This document shows, piece after piece, positions 55,886 to 64,000 of a DNA stretch of 64,000 bases; positions within the stretch are counted from its first letter, which is position 1, and each line of letters opens with the position of its first letter. Under the pieces are notes generated by a model. The model was not told the DNA's origin and did no database searches. It saw nothing but the letters and a program-made list of their open reading frames with translations. The DNA comes from Dactylis glomerata (Eukaryota > Streptophyta > Magnoliopsida > Poales > Poaceae), in NCBI GenBank assembly GCA_007115705.1, contig QXEO01000553.1, forward strand, positions 19,164,025-19,228,024, written 5' to 3'. The translations under genes and the position numbers were made by a program.

Positions 55886-56060
55886 TACTTCCTCTGTCCC
55901 TTTTCACCTGCATTCTGGTTTTAGTTAAAGTAAAACTAAATAAAGTTTGACCAAACATATTATTAAATATATAATATTTTATAATATCTAATGCATATAA
56001 TATGAAAATATTTTTTATGATGATTCTAACGGTATCTATTTTATATTATAAATATTTATA
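55886..56060. mobile_element. Possible Stowaway-like remnant, one end only
   Basis: ACTTCCTCTGTCCCTTTTCA and the following TTTAGTTAAAGTAAAACTAA resemble the left end of a Stowaway MITE, followed by AT-rich DNA. The matching right end is missing. Confidence 0.4.
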
Positions 56061-56820
56061 TTTTTTATACTTATCGCATGACCATGGCAGCCACATGTAC
56101 AACCCCATCATGATGGATTTGAAGCTACACACAAGAAGCAAGTCCAACAGACAACATACGGGCTTGTATAACTTGGCATCGACTCTAGACATCCACCTCG
56201 GTGTGCCCTCTCACATCCGGGGTATGCCCGGAGCTCCTTGAGCAACATGGAGATTGCAACGAAGCCTTGTCCCAACTTATGTTCCTGGTCTTAAGCACAC
56301 CTAGTGGCCCTCAAGAGCAGTCATGTGATGTCGTTGAGTCCCTCGCTGATCAGAGTCGATGGCCTAGGTGTACCAAACTGAATATCATATGTGACGACGA
56401 CAGAAAGAGAAGAAGACTGAGGAGGATGGGATGCTTGGTAGGGGAGGGATGGGCGACAGAGTTGCCTCAGCAGTCGTGGAGTCATGAATTTGGCTAAAAA
56501 ACACCAAGTTCATTTATGTACTGTTCTATTGTGAAACAATATTTCCTTTCTTTCTTGTTTCTCTACAAAGTCTCAATTAGGGTTTTATCAGGAAAACTAT
56601 GTGACCATCCATTCATAAGAGATAAAAATTGTTGATATCATGTCATGGACTGTTTATGGTTTGTCATGATGATAGCTGGTGTACCGGAGGAACTGATGAA
56701 GTAGTTGTATGTAATGATGATGATTTCACTATTGGTGCCGCATATCCAGGCCTATAAATAATCCATCTAGCCTTTGTTGAAAATCACTGGCAAAGCCGGG
56801 TCCGATAATAAGTCCTACAA
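56061..56820. other. Intergenic DNA without recognised gene
   Basis: A frame at 56201-56497 (+) matches nothing I recognise. No promoter or repeat pattern supports it. The stretch lies upstream of the SUVH promoter. Confidence 0.5.
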
Positions 56821-56914
56821 AAAAGGTAAGAGTAAAATTCGAGTGAAATCCGGAATTACACCGCTAGAAAAAGGTAGGAGTAAAACCGAATTCGAGTGAA
56901 ATCCGGAATTACAC
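56821..56914. repeat. Direct repeat in the SUVH upstream region
   Basis: AAAAGGTA(A/G)GAGTAAAA and TTCGAGTGAAATCCGGAATT occur at 56821-56861 and again at about 56868-56914. The two copies differ mainly by a few added bases. Confidence 0.8.
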
Positions 56915-57206
56915 ATCTACAATCCCGCATTCAATCAAGGGGGAGTCCCCAGTAATATAACCCTGCCTGAGCCGCGCGTGGTGGCCGCCGTCCGACTCAG
57001 CCAACCAACCAACCCCACCGCCCCCCGTCCCGAGGCCGGGGCTCGGCGCCGGTTGCTCCGTCCTCTCCCTCCATCTCGGATCCGCGCGCCCGACCTCCCA
57101 CTCCTCCCGCCAAGCCAAGCCCAGGCCCAGGCCCGCCCGCTTCTCCCCAGAATCCCCGCCGCAGGCGCGCGTGCCCTACCGCCGCCGCCGCCGCCGCCGC
57201 ATCCAG

Positions 57207-57288
57207 GTATGCAAAGGCGCAACCTTATCTGAGGCCCCTCTTGCGTTCAGAGATCCGTGCCTTCGATTCGCTTTCTCCGCGTTGCAGG
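57207..57288 (+). other. Intron in the 5' UTR of the SUVH gene
   Basis: CATCCAG|GTATGC opens and GCGTTGCAG closes an 82-bp intron 34 bases before the ATG. A leader intron with an intronless coding region is common in plant SUVH genes. Confidence 0.6.
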
Positions 57289-57322
57289 CGCTGAGGCTTG
57301 TTGGGGTGGAGGGGTCCTGTCG

Positions 57323-60124
57323 ATGGAGACCGAGGGAGCGGCGGTGCCGCCCAGGGCGGTCAGCGGGCGGAGGTACAAGGCGGCCCTGCCGTGGCGCTTC
57401 CAGCCCGGCTTCGTCAGGCAGCACTCCAACAACCCCGCCGCATCCGCCGCCGCCGCCACGCCCAGAGGCATTGGCGGACTGCCACTGGGCGGTTCTGTTG
57501 GCAGGGGTTACGGATCCGCTCCAGCCAGGAGGGGAGGCAGGGGCGCGCGAGGCCGGGGGGGTCTCCAACTGAGGGGAGGCACGCGCAGCGCCACGGCGAA
57601 GGGCTGTTCTGACGGTGTGAAGGTGGAGAACGACACTGCCGGCAGCGGCCCCAAGAAGTATTACCAGCTGAACACGGGTGTTGTGATCGTGGACAGCTCC
57701 AATGCGGACTATCTGGAGAGCGGCGCTCGCGGCAGCGGCGCCGAGAAGGATTACCAGCTGATGAGAGGCGCGCGCGGTGTGGCCGCGAAGATCTCCTGCG
57801 GGGAGATGATGCAGAGCAGCCCTCGCAGCGGCGCCGAGACGGATTCCCAGTTGAAGAGGGTCACTCGCAGCGCGGTCGCTAAGAGCTCCGATCTGGTGGA
57901 AATGGAGGACGGCGCTCGAAGCGGTTCCGGAGTTGATTGTGACATGAAGAGGCACACGCGCAGCGCGACCGCGAAGAGCTCTGATGGGGCGAAAATGGAG
58001 GACGGCGCTCACAGCGCTGCTGAAAAGGGTTGCCAGTCGAAGACGGGCACAGACAGTACGGCCGCGGAGAGCTCCAGCGTGGAGATAATAATGGAGAAGG
58101 GTGCTTGCAGCGGCACCGGGAAGGATCGTGGTGAGAACTGTGCGTCTGTGGGCTCGAAGATGTCTCGTGTGAACGGGAGTGGGTTAAAGAGCAATGGTTC
58201 TTCTGCTGGAGATCGTGTGGGGGAGGAGCTAGCGGCAAATGGGGCTGCCAAGGAGAGCGATGTAGGAGCCAAAAGGTGCAGCCCTGCTGGTCCTGGAGGC
58301 AATGGCAATGCCGCTAGTTGCCGTAGGGGGCGGAAAGAACTAGTGCCATGGAGGTTCCAGATTGGCTACAAGCGGTCATTCTCGCAAGCTTTCCGCTCCA
58401 ACAGCGTATCTCCTGAAACTCCGGAATGCAGGGCTCAAGGCAGTTCAACACAGTGCACTCCAGGAACTAGGAGTACGGTGAGGTGCTATGCAAGTCCCCA
58501 TTCTAGTGTTAGAGTTTCAGCTGTGCGTGATTTCTCCTCGGGGAAAGGTGAGAAGGAAACCAGAACTGCGTATAAAAAGATGAAAACTGTCAACTACGAT
58601 CAAAATCAGGGAATGCCAGAAACTGGAGTTTCTGTTACTAGGGAAACCGTCATGAAAAGTTTGAAGGATTTTCGGCTAATTTACAAGAAGCTTTCGGATG
58701 ACCTTGACAGTGCAAAGGAAGCACTTGATCTACAAGCTTACAAAATCTTCAGGGACAGGTTCTCTGCGCAGTGTGATGACAAGAAATATGTTGGCCATGT
58801 GCCTGGAGTCCATGTTGGTGATATCTTCCATATAAGGGTTGAGCTTTGTGTTGTCGGTCTTCATCGCCCACACCGGTTAGGGATTGATCATATCAAGGAG
58901 GAGAATGGTACTTGTATAGCTGTTAGCATTGTGGCGTATGCACGGTTTTCTGATGTCAAAAATAATTTGGATGCCTTTGTGTATTCTGGATCAATGACAG
59001 CTCAAGTTAGCAAAAAGATAGATGGTATCAATCTTGCACTGAAGAAGAGCATGGATACTAGCACACCAGTCCGTGTTATCCATGGTTTCAGCGCTAAGGG
59101 AAACAGCCAACGGAAAATGCTTATATATGGGGGTCTATATCTAGTTGAGAAATACTGGAGAGAGAAGGAAAGTGAAGGTCGTTATGTTTATATGTTCCGA
59201 CTGAGAAGAATGGCAGGGCAGAAACATATTGATATTAAAGAGATTCTGAAATCTGGACAGACTGGACCATATGATGGTGTTATCATGAAAGACCTATCGC
59301 AAGGGCTTGAGAGAATCCCAATACCTGTTGTAAACTCAATATCTGATGAGCACCCAATGCCCTATGACTACATGTCACGCCTGAAATATCCCCCTAACTA
59401 TCAACCAGCTCCTCCAGTAGGCTGTGCTTGTGTAGGTGGATGCTCGGACTCTAAACGGTGTGCTTGTGCACTGAAAAATGGTGGGGAGATTCCTTTCAAT
59501 GATAAAGGATGTATTATAGCAGCGAAGCCTCTTGTGTATGAGTGTGGACCTTCTTGCATGTGTCCTCCGACATGTCATAACAGAGTTGGCCAAAAAGGCA
59601 TGAAATTTCGGCTGCAAGTCTTCAAGACTGAATCAATGGGTTGGGGCGTGAAAACTCTCGACTTTATACCATCTGGAAGCTTCGTTTGTGAATATATTGG
59701 CGAAGTTTTGCATGATGAAGAGGCACAGAAAAGAAAGAATGATGAGTACTTATTCGCTATAGGGCATAATTATTACGATGAAACCCTTTGGGAGGGCCTG
59801 TCAAGATCTATCCCCTCGCTTCAGAAGGTTTCTGGGGAAGATGAGGATGCTGGTTTTGCTGTTGATGCTTCAAAGATGGGCAACTTTGCAAAATTTATAA
59901 ACCATAGCTGTACACCCAACCTTTATGCACAGAATGTCCTCTATGATCATGACGACAAGAGTGCGCCTCACATCATGTTCTTTGCCTGTGAGAATATTCC
60001 ACCCTGTCAAGAGCTAGCCTACCATTACAATTATGCAATAGATCAGGTTTATGATGCCAACGGTAACATCAAGAAGAAGAAATGCCTTTGTGGTTCTTTC
60101 GAGTGTGATGGCTGGCTGTATTAG
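57323..60124 (+). CDS. SUVH-type histone H3K9 methyltransferase (SUVH1/3-like)
   Basis: A 933-residue intronless frame starts at the ATG at 57323. Residues 1-400 are low complexity with PWRFQPGF, an AT-hook-like RRGGRGARGRGG (about 73-84), and about six units of roughly 31 residues. The SRA/YDG domain (about 490-632: GHVPGVHVGDIF, GSMTAQVSKKIDG, YGGLYLVEKYW) recognises methylated DNA. Pre-SET cysteines (about 680-760) are followed by SET (about 763-905: GWGV, FINHSCTPNL at 858-867) and post-SET CLCGSFECDGWLY at the end. The enzyme would use S-adenosylmethionine in the nucleus and support silencing; some SUVH1/3 members instead act as methyl-DNA readers. The motif ELAYHYNY (897-904) keeps the Tyr residues but has His where Asp is frequent. 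Confidence 0.95.
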   Translation: METEGAAVPPRAVSGRRYKAALPWRFQPGFVRQHSNNPAASAAAATPRGIGGLPLGGSVGRGYGSAPARRGGRGARGRGGLQLRGGTRSATAKGCSDGVKVENDTAGSGPKKYYQLNTGVVIVDSSNADYLESGARGSGAEKDYQLMRGARGVAAKISCGEMMQSSPRSGAETDSQLKRVTRSAVAKSSDLVEMEDGARSGSGVDCDMKRHTRSATAKSSDGAKMEDGAHSAAEKGCQSKTGTDSTAAESSSVEIIMEKGACSGTGKDRGENCASVGSKMSRVNGSGLKSNGSSAGDRVGEELAANGAAKESDVGAKRCSPAGPGGNGNAASCRRGRKELVPWRFQIGYKRSFSQAFRSNSVSPETPECRAQGSSTQCTPGTRSTVRCYASPHSSVRVSAVRDFSSGKGEKETRTAYKKMKTVNYDQNQGMPETGVSVTRETVMKSLKDFRLIYKKLSDDLDSAKEALDLQAYKIFRDRFSAQCDDKKYVGHVPGVHVGDIFHIRVELCVVGLHRPHRLGIDHIKEENGTCIAVSIVAYARFSDVKNNLDAFVYSGSMTAQVSKKIDGINLALKKSMDTSTPVRVIHGFSAKGNSQRKMLIYGGLYLVEKYWREKESEGRYVYMFRLRRMAGQKHIDIKEILKSGQTGPYDGVIMKDLSQGLERIPIPVVNSISDEHPMPYDYMSRLKYPPNYQPAPPVGCACVGGCSDSKRCACALKNGGEIPFNDKGCIIAAKPLVYECGPSCMCPPTCHNRVGQKGMKFRLQVFKTESMGWGVKTLDFIPSGSFVCEYIGEVLHDEEAQKRKNDEYLFAIGHNYYDETLWEGLSRSIPSLQKVSGEDEDAGFAVDASKMGNFAKFINHSCTPNLYAQNVLYDHDDKSAPHIMFFACENIPPCQELAYHYNYAIDQVYDANGNIKKKKCLCGSFECDGWLY
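57580..58140 (+). repeat. Tandem repeats coding the SUVH N-terminal region
   Basis: Degenerate units of about 93 bp encode a unit like (R/H)SGAE.D.QLKR.TRSA.AKSSD...MEDGA. The best copies lie at about 57815-58015. In-frame repeat units suggest expansion by unequal exchange. Confidence 0.75.
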
Positions 60125-62165
60125 GTTTAGAATGTGATGCCTTTGTGGCTCTATGGAAGTTATTGTATTATCGGCCATCCTTCTTTTAGCTTTTGGTATG
60201 TACAATAAATATCATCATTTAGGCTTCAAAAGAGCTCATGGTTTCCCTTCTTTCCTGATCCCACCATTGGTAACTTGATAAATCTACCTGTTTAGTACTT
60301 ATAGCTCCAGTTTTCATCATGAAGATGATTCTTAGATATAATGCAACAATATTTTTGTTATTGATTTTATTTTCTGATAACCTCCTGTATGGTTCTGTGA
60401 TTAATTTTTCTGTGGATCCTAGCACACGTTTTTAGGTGGAGATTCCTGGAGCATCATAAGAAAAGAATTGTGACATCACGGTGTACACTTTGGAAAATTA
60501 CTCTCTGCCCTTCTATAATATTGTTACATGTTTATTTTCAGAAATAAAACAACATTTACATGCCATCACTTTTGCAAGAAAGTAAGGAAGAATAAATTGA
60601 TTTTCCATTATGCTGTGGAAGAATTCACATGAATGATGAACCACTATTTGCCTCGAAAACTGTGAAGATTCTATTCATTGAAATGGTAGTAGGAGCAACT
60701 ACATGTTCACATATCGACAAAGATTTGAAAACCTATAAAATTTCTTATTGATCTGGAATCCAGATTAACAGTTTTTGACAGGTTAATAGCAAGAATTCCA
60801 GAAAATGAGCTCAGTCTGGAGTCCCAGCCTAGAATTGGTTTCGTAATCCCTGTGGTTGGGGATCCCTGGTTACTCGATTCAGAACATGCATGCATTGTTG
60901 ATCCTGGAAGCATGATTGCTGACATGTGGGAAGTGGGAACTGCATACAAAGTGTCATGAAGTCGGAAGATGCAATGGTAAGGGTCAACTTTATGTCATCG
61001 CTTATACTTGTCAATAGTATCTGTTATTTCTGCCCTCTTTTCCATGCTTTTATAGTTCCAAATGCATTTGTTGCAAAAAACTGATACATTTTCATAGATA
61101 CAAGCGGAACCAACTTGGTGTCCCAAACCAGTTAATAAGTGTCTGTTTCTAGTCCTTTCAATAGATTTTGACTTTGTGGATACTGAAGTCCAGGATGTTG
61201 TGTCTACAAGCAAATCCTTTGAATCGCAGAGCTTTTATATACCCTGTTCGAGTTTGTATATCTCTATGCTCATAATGAAAATAAGCTTTCTGGTAGAAAA
61301 ACTTTATGGGAGAAGCATATTTTTAATGGAGAACTGCTTGACTGGCCTGAATATCATTTCTGCCAAATACTCTTTTTGCTCCAAGCGTCCTTTTTTTTTG
61401 CATGTGTGGGAATTTCGTTAATTCCTTACTCTGCAGATTATCTTCGTTTGGCTTTACAGCTTTGATTCTGGGACCATGGATCACTGATGCTCCAGGCCTC
61501 ACATGGCTATAGTAAATTTGCAGAAGTTCCATTGTGAAATGAAGCAACTATGGCTCTGTGAAGTTATTGTGCTCCCTAAAGATCTGAGCAGATGCTGGAA
61601 GCCTCGTCATTGAGAGACCACTCGAAATCATCGATGATTTTGTGAAGCAGTGCAAAATGGAGTCGTGTTCAGCTTTGGATGATTGAGATGCTCTTTTCGT
61701 ATTGCGGGCAGCTGAAGTGTGAGAATTCCTCATCCTACATTCATCAAGGTTGTGAAACTCTGACGTGATCATGTAATGTTTGAATGTTGGGTTATGTGGT
61801 CTTATGTGTGCAGAATCTTGAACTTTTTAGTACCATTTCTGTTGTGTATCAGCATTGCTGAGGTTAAACGTTCTGTGGAGCGCTGAGCTACTAGCTGCAC
61901 ATTGTATGCACGTTTCTCTCCGTGCAAGAGCATGTGACGCTTAGTATGAACAACTCTGGCTTTCAGTGTTTGTTTTTTGTCTTTATAAAACTTGAATCTG
62001 TAACCTGGGCACGATGCATCTTACCTCAGCAAAGAAGAAAGAGCCCATTTGTTCTGTTTTATTGCTGGGATTTTGCTCTGAGGCAACAAGGTCGAATGTT
62101 CAGTCATGATCTAGCATTACAGCACCACCAGCAAGCACATCTTGAATATCCAAACATAATACTAG
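60125..62165. other. SUVH 3' UTR and intergenic DNA
   Basis: The SUVH 3' UTR lies just downstream of 60124, with AATAAA-like CAATAAAT near 60205. No further gene is supported up to the Stowaway MITE. Small frames here match nothing known. Confidence 0.5.
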
Positions 62166-62367
62166 TACTTCCTCCGACCAATATTACTCTTCGCTAATAT
62201 GGATGTATCTACTAGTACTTCCTCCGACCCATATTACTCTTCGCTAATATGGATGTATTGACCACTAAAATGTGTCTTTACTCTTCGCTAATATGAATGT
62301 ATCGACCGTTAAAATGTGTCTAGATATATCTATATTAGGAAAGAGTATAATGGATCAGAGGGAGTAG
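62166..62367. mobile_element. Stowaway MITE with internal duplications
   Basis: The ends TACTTCCTCCGACC and (reverse complement of the right end) TACTCCCTCTGATCC form Stowaway-type inverted repeats. The left end and the TTACTCTTCGCTAATATGGA segment are duplicated (62166 and about 62214), and a further copy of ACTCTTCGCTAATATG lies at about 62280. It is probably a tandemly enlarged copy. Confidence 0.8.
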
Positions 62368-62485
62368 TAATTTCTGTCATACCGAAATGGAATACTTGGT
62401 GCATATACAAAGATGGCACACTATTTTTCAAGGTTCAGCATCCAGATCGAGCTAGGATCATCTCTGCTCACGATGAAATTTCCTA

Positions 62486-63043
62486 CTAGCACTTGCAAGA
62501 TAACAAAGTTGAACCAAAGATGACCACATCTTGAAGACCCAGATCGTTGCACTGCCACACAGGCGGCCCGGAGTCAGTTGCCACCGCCGCCGCGCCCTCC
62601 GCGCGGTGGCCCCTGCGTCCCACCGCCGAACCCTGCACGCGCGCGCCCCGGCCGCCGTGGTCGACCCCAGACGCCCCACCACCTGCTCCCCGGCCGCCCT
62701 GCCCGCCGCCCCATCCGTACCCGCCAGCCCAGTCGTATCCGCCGCCCCAGCCGTACCTGCCAGCATTGCCGCCGCGCCCACCAAAGCCGAAGCTTCCGCG
62801 CCCGCTCCCCCCTCCGCCTCCACCACCGCCGCTGCCGTAGCCGAACCCAAACGAGGTACCGCCCTGCTCTGAGCTGTGGCCGTAGCCCCAGCCGCCTCCA
62901 GGCCCGGAAGCCCACTCCCAGCCGTAGCTCCACGAGCCGCCGGGGGCAGAGCCCTGCCCGGACCCAGAATCGCCGGTCCATCCTGGCGGCAGCGGCGCCC
63001 GTGCCCGTGCCCGGCCGGGCGGGGGACCCCTCGGATTGTCCAT
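62486..63043 (-). CDS. Glycine-rich protein
   Basis: On the minus strand the ATG at 63043 (MDNPRGPPPGRARARAPLPP) opens a frame of 185 residues; a longer frame with an upstream ATG is possible. The N-terminus is Pro/Arg-rich. The middle (about 35-130) is strongly Gly-rich, with Trp, Tyr and Phe spaced among glycines (WGYG, FGFGYGSGGGGGG, YGWGGG). There is no signal peptide at the chosen start and no RNA-recognition motif. Glycine-rich proteins have varied roles in plants, so none is assigned. The last residues (VVIFGSTLLSCKC) break the pattern, which may mean the true gene has an intron or a different end here. Confidence 0.55.
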   Translation of the reverse strand: MDNPRGPPPGRARARAPLPPGWTGDSGSGQGSAPGGSWSYGWEWASGPGGGWGYGHSSEQGGTSFGFGYGSGGGGGGGGSGRGSFGFGGRGGNAGRYGWGGGYDWAGGYGWGGGQGGRGAGGGASGVDHGGRGARVQGSAVGRRGHRAEGAAAVATDSGPPVWQCNDLGLQDVVIFGSTLLSCKC

Positions 63044-63121
63044 GTCAGATGTCGGCGGCGACTGCAGAGATGGAATCACAAATGGAGAGAGTAGAGTCTC
63101 GCACTTTTGGGTATTGACCAT

Positions 63122-64000
63122 GGGAAAACTCTATTCTCGGATTTCTCCATCCCATAGGGGATAGGGCGGTGGCCGCCCGATTACGTCTTTTTGCAAAAAA
63201 AGTACCTGGCATGTATTCAATTCTTATCAGTAAGTCATTCTGATTTATAAAGTTATTCAAAAAATTCAGATTGGATCCATTGGTGAAATTATAAAGTTCT
63301 ATGTTGTTTAAATATAATTTTTAGCAGACAGTCTTTGAACCAAAAAGTTCTTCAGGTTTATTAAAAAATAACATGTATACAAATTATAAAGATATCTAGA
63401 AATTCATATTCCACATCCACCGAATCAATCTGTTTGAACAAAAATCATGATTATAATTTTTGGTTCGCACTATAAAGTTCTTCACAATTTTACATAAGTA
63501 ACACTGATCAAATTTCAAAAGATCATATACAAACGGCACCAGATCCATATACCAATGAAAAGATCCCTGCAAAAATTTGTAAGAAACCCTATATTCATAT
63601 ACAAAGATCCATGAAATTTGTACCAAGATCCATACACAAACGAAAATAAACACAAAAAAACCACAAATCTATCAAATCTCATCGAGGTATAGCTCGAGCG
63701 CTGGCGGCCATCGGGAGGAGCTCGAGCGGCGACAGCCATCTGGAGGAGCTCCGTCGTGAGAGGCAGGGGAGGGGCGGCGGCGGCAGGCTGGGAGAGGGGA
63801 GGCGGCGACGGCCTGGTACGAGCCTGGGAGAGGAGGCGGCTGGGGTCAAATGTGATCGAGGTTTTCCACCCCTAAATATCGTGGCTTTATACCCTGCCAC
63901 CCCTGGACTATGGTTTGAATAGCACAAAAGATCCAAAGTTGTTCGGAGGGTTCCAGAAAGAGTTTTGGAGCTACGGGGAATTAAATAAAAAAGTAATTAA
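63122..64000. other. Intergenic DNA at the right edge
   Basis: AT-rich sequence to about 63690, then a GC-rich block to about 63830 with a minus-strand frame (63936-63679) of Pro/Ser/Arg bias. It may be a leader or first exon of a gene reading leftward, but nothing confirms it. Confidence 0.4.

Noticed and set aside
57176..58012. Long minus-strand frame of 278 codons
   Set aside because: It is the complement of the repetitive, GC-rich SUVH N-terminal coding region; SUVH has full domain support.
62531..63117. Proline-rich plus-strand frames
   Set aside because: They are shadows of the glycine-rich minus-strand frame, whose regular Gly with Trp/Tyr/Phe pattern is more protein-like.

Overview
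The window looks like nuclear DNA of a grass, most likely a large-genome pooid (Triticeae or Poeae); the genus cannot be settled from the sequence. The reasons are the nested LTR retrotransposons whose LTRs begin TGATACGTC, GC-rich first exons, GT-AG introns, Stowaway, hAT and Mutator MITEs, and plant-only proteins (a P/U-type cyclin and a SUVH histone methyltransferase). No rRNA, tRNA, CRISPR array or prokaryotic operon was seen.

Positions 1-39439 are a stack of nested retroelements. An Athila-like gypsy element without reverse transcriptase (A: 1-3270 and 19589-21861) was split by a second gypsy element (G1, 3271-19588; 335-bp LTRs; target duplication ATGCA). G1 was split in its gag gene by a third element (4688-11864; 1,624-bp LTRs; target duplication GGCCA) that has no pol. 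G1 also lacks pol, but carries on its minus strand a gene of about eight exons (18016-14176). A truncated minus-strand G1 relative (21862-22393) joins A to a copia element (22394-39439). The copia gag is interrupted by a second copy of the Athila-like family (B, 22704-35337). B in turn was invaded by a 4.4-kb Mutator-like element (MULE, 30101-34517; 9-bp target duplication AATAAATTT) that carries two intron-containing zinc-finger genes.

Positions 39440-50359 hold old repeats, an hAT MITE and an L1-type LINE with broken ORF1 and ORF2. A 2.25-kb TG...CA element (46507-48759) interrupts ORF2. The LINE's A-rich tail ends about 180 bp before a host gene.

Positions 50360-64000 are a gene island: a two-exon cyclin-U/P gene (+, 50536-53211, with a Mutator MITE in its intron), an acidic protein of unknown function (-, 53898-54446), a SUVH-type H3K9 methyltransferase with SRA, pre-SET, SET and post-SET domains (+, 57323-60124), and a glycine-rich protein (-, 62486-63043). 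Most of the window is mobile DNA. The most unusual structures are the antisense gene in a pol-less gypsy element, the two-gene MULE, and the LTR-like internal promoter and intron ahead of the second Athila-like ORF.
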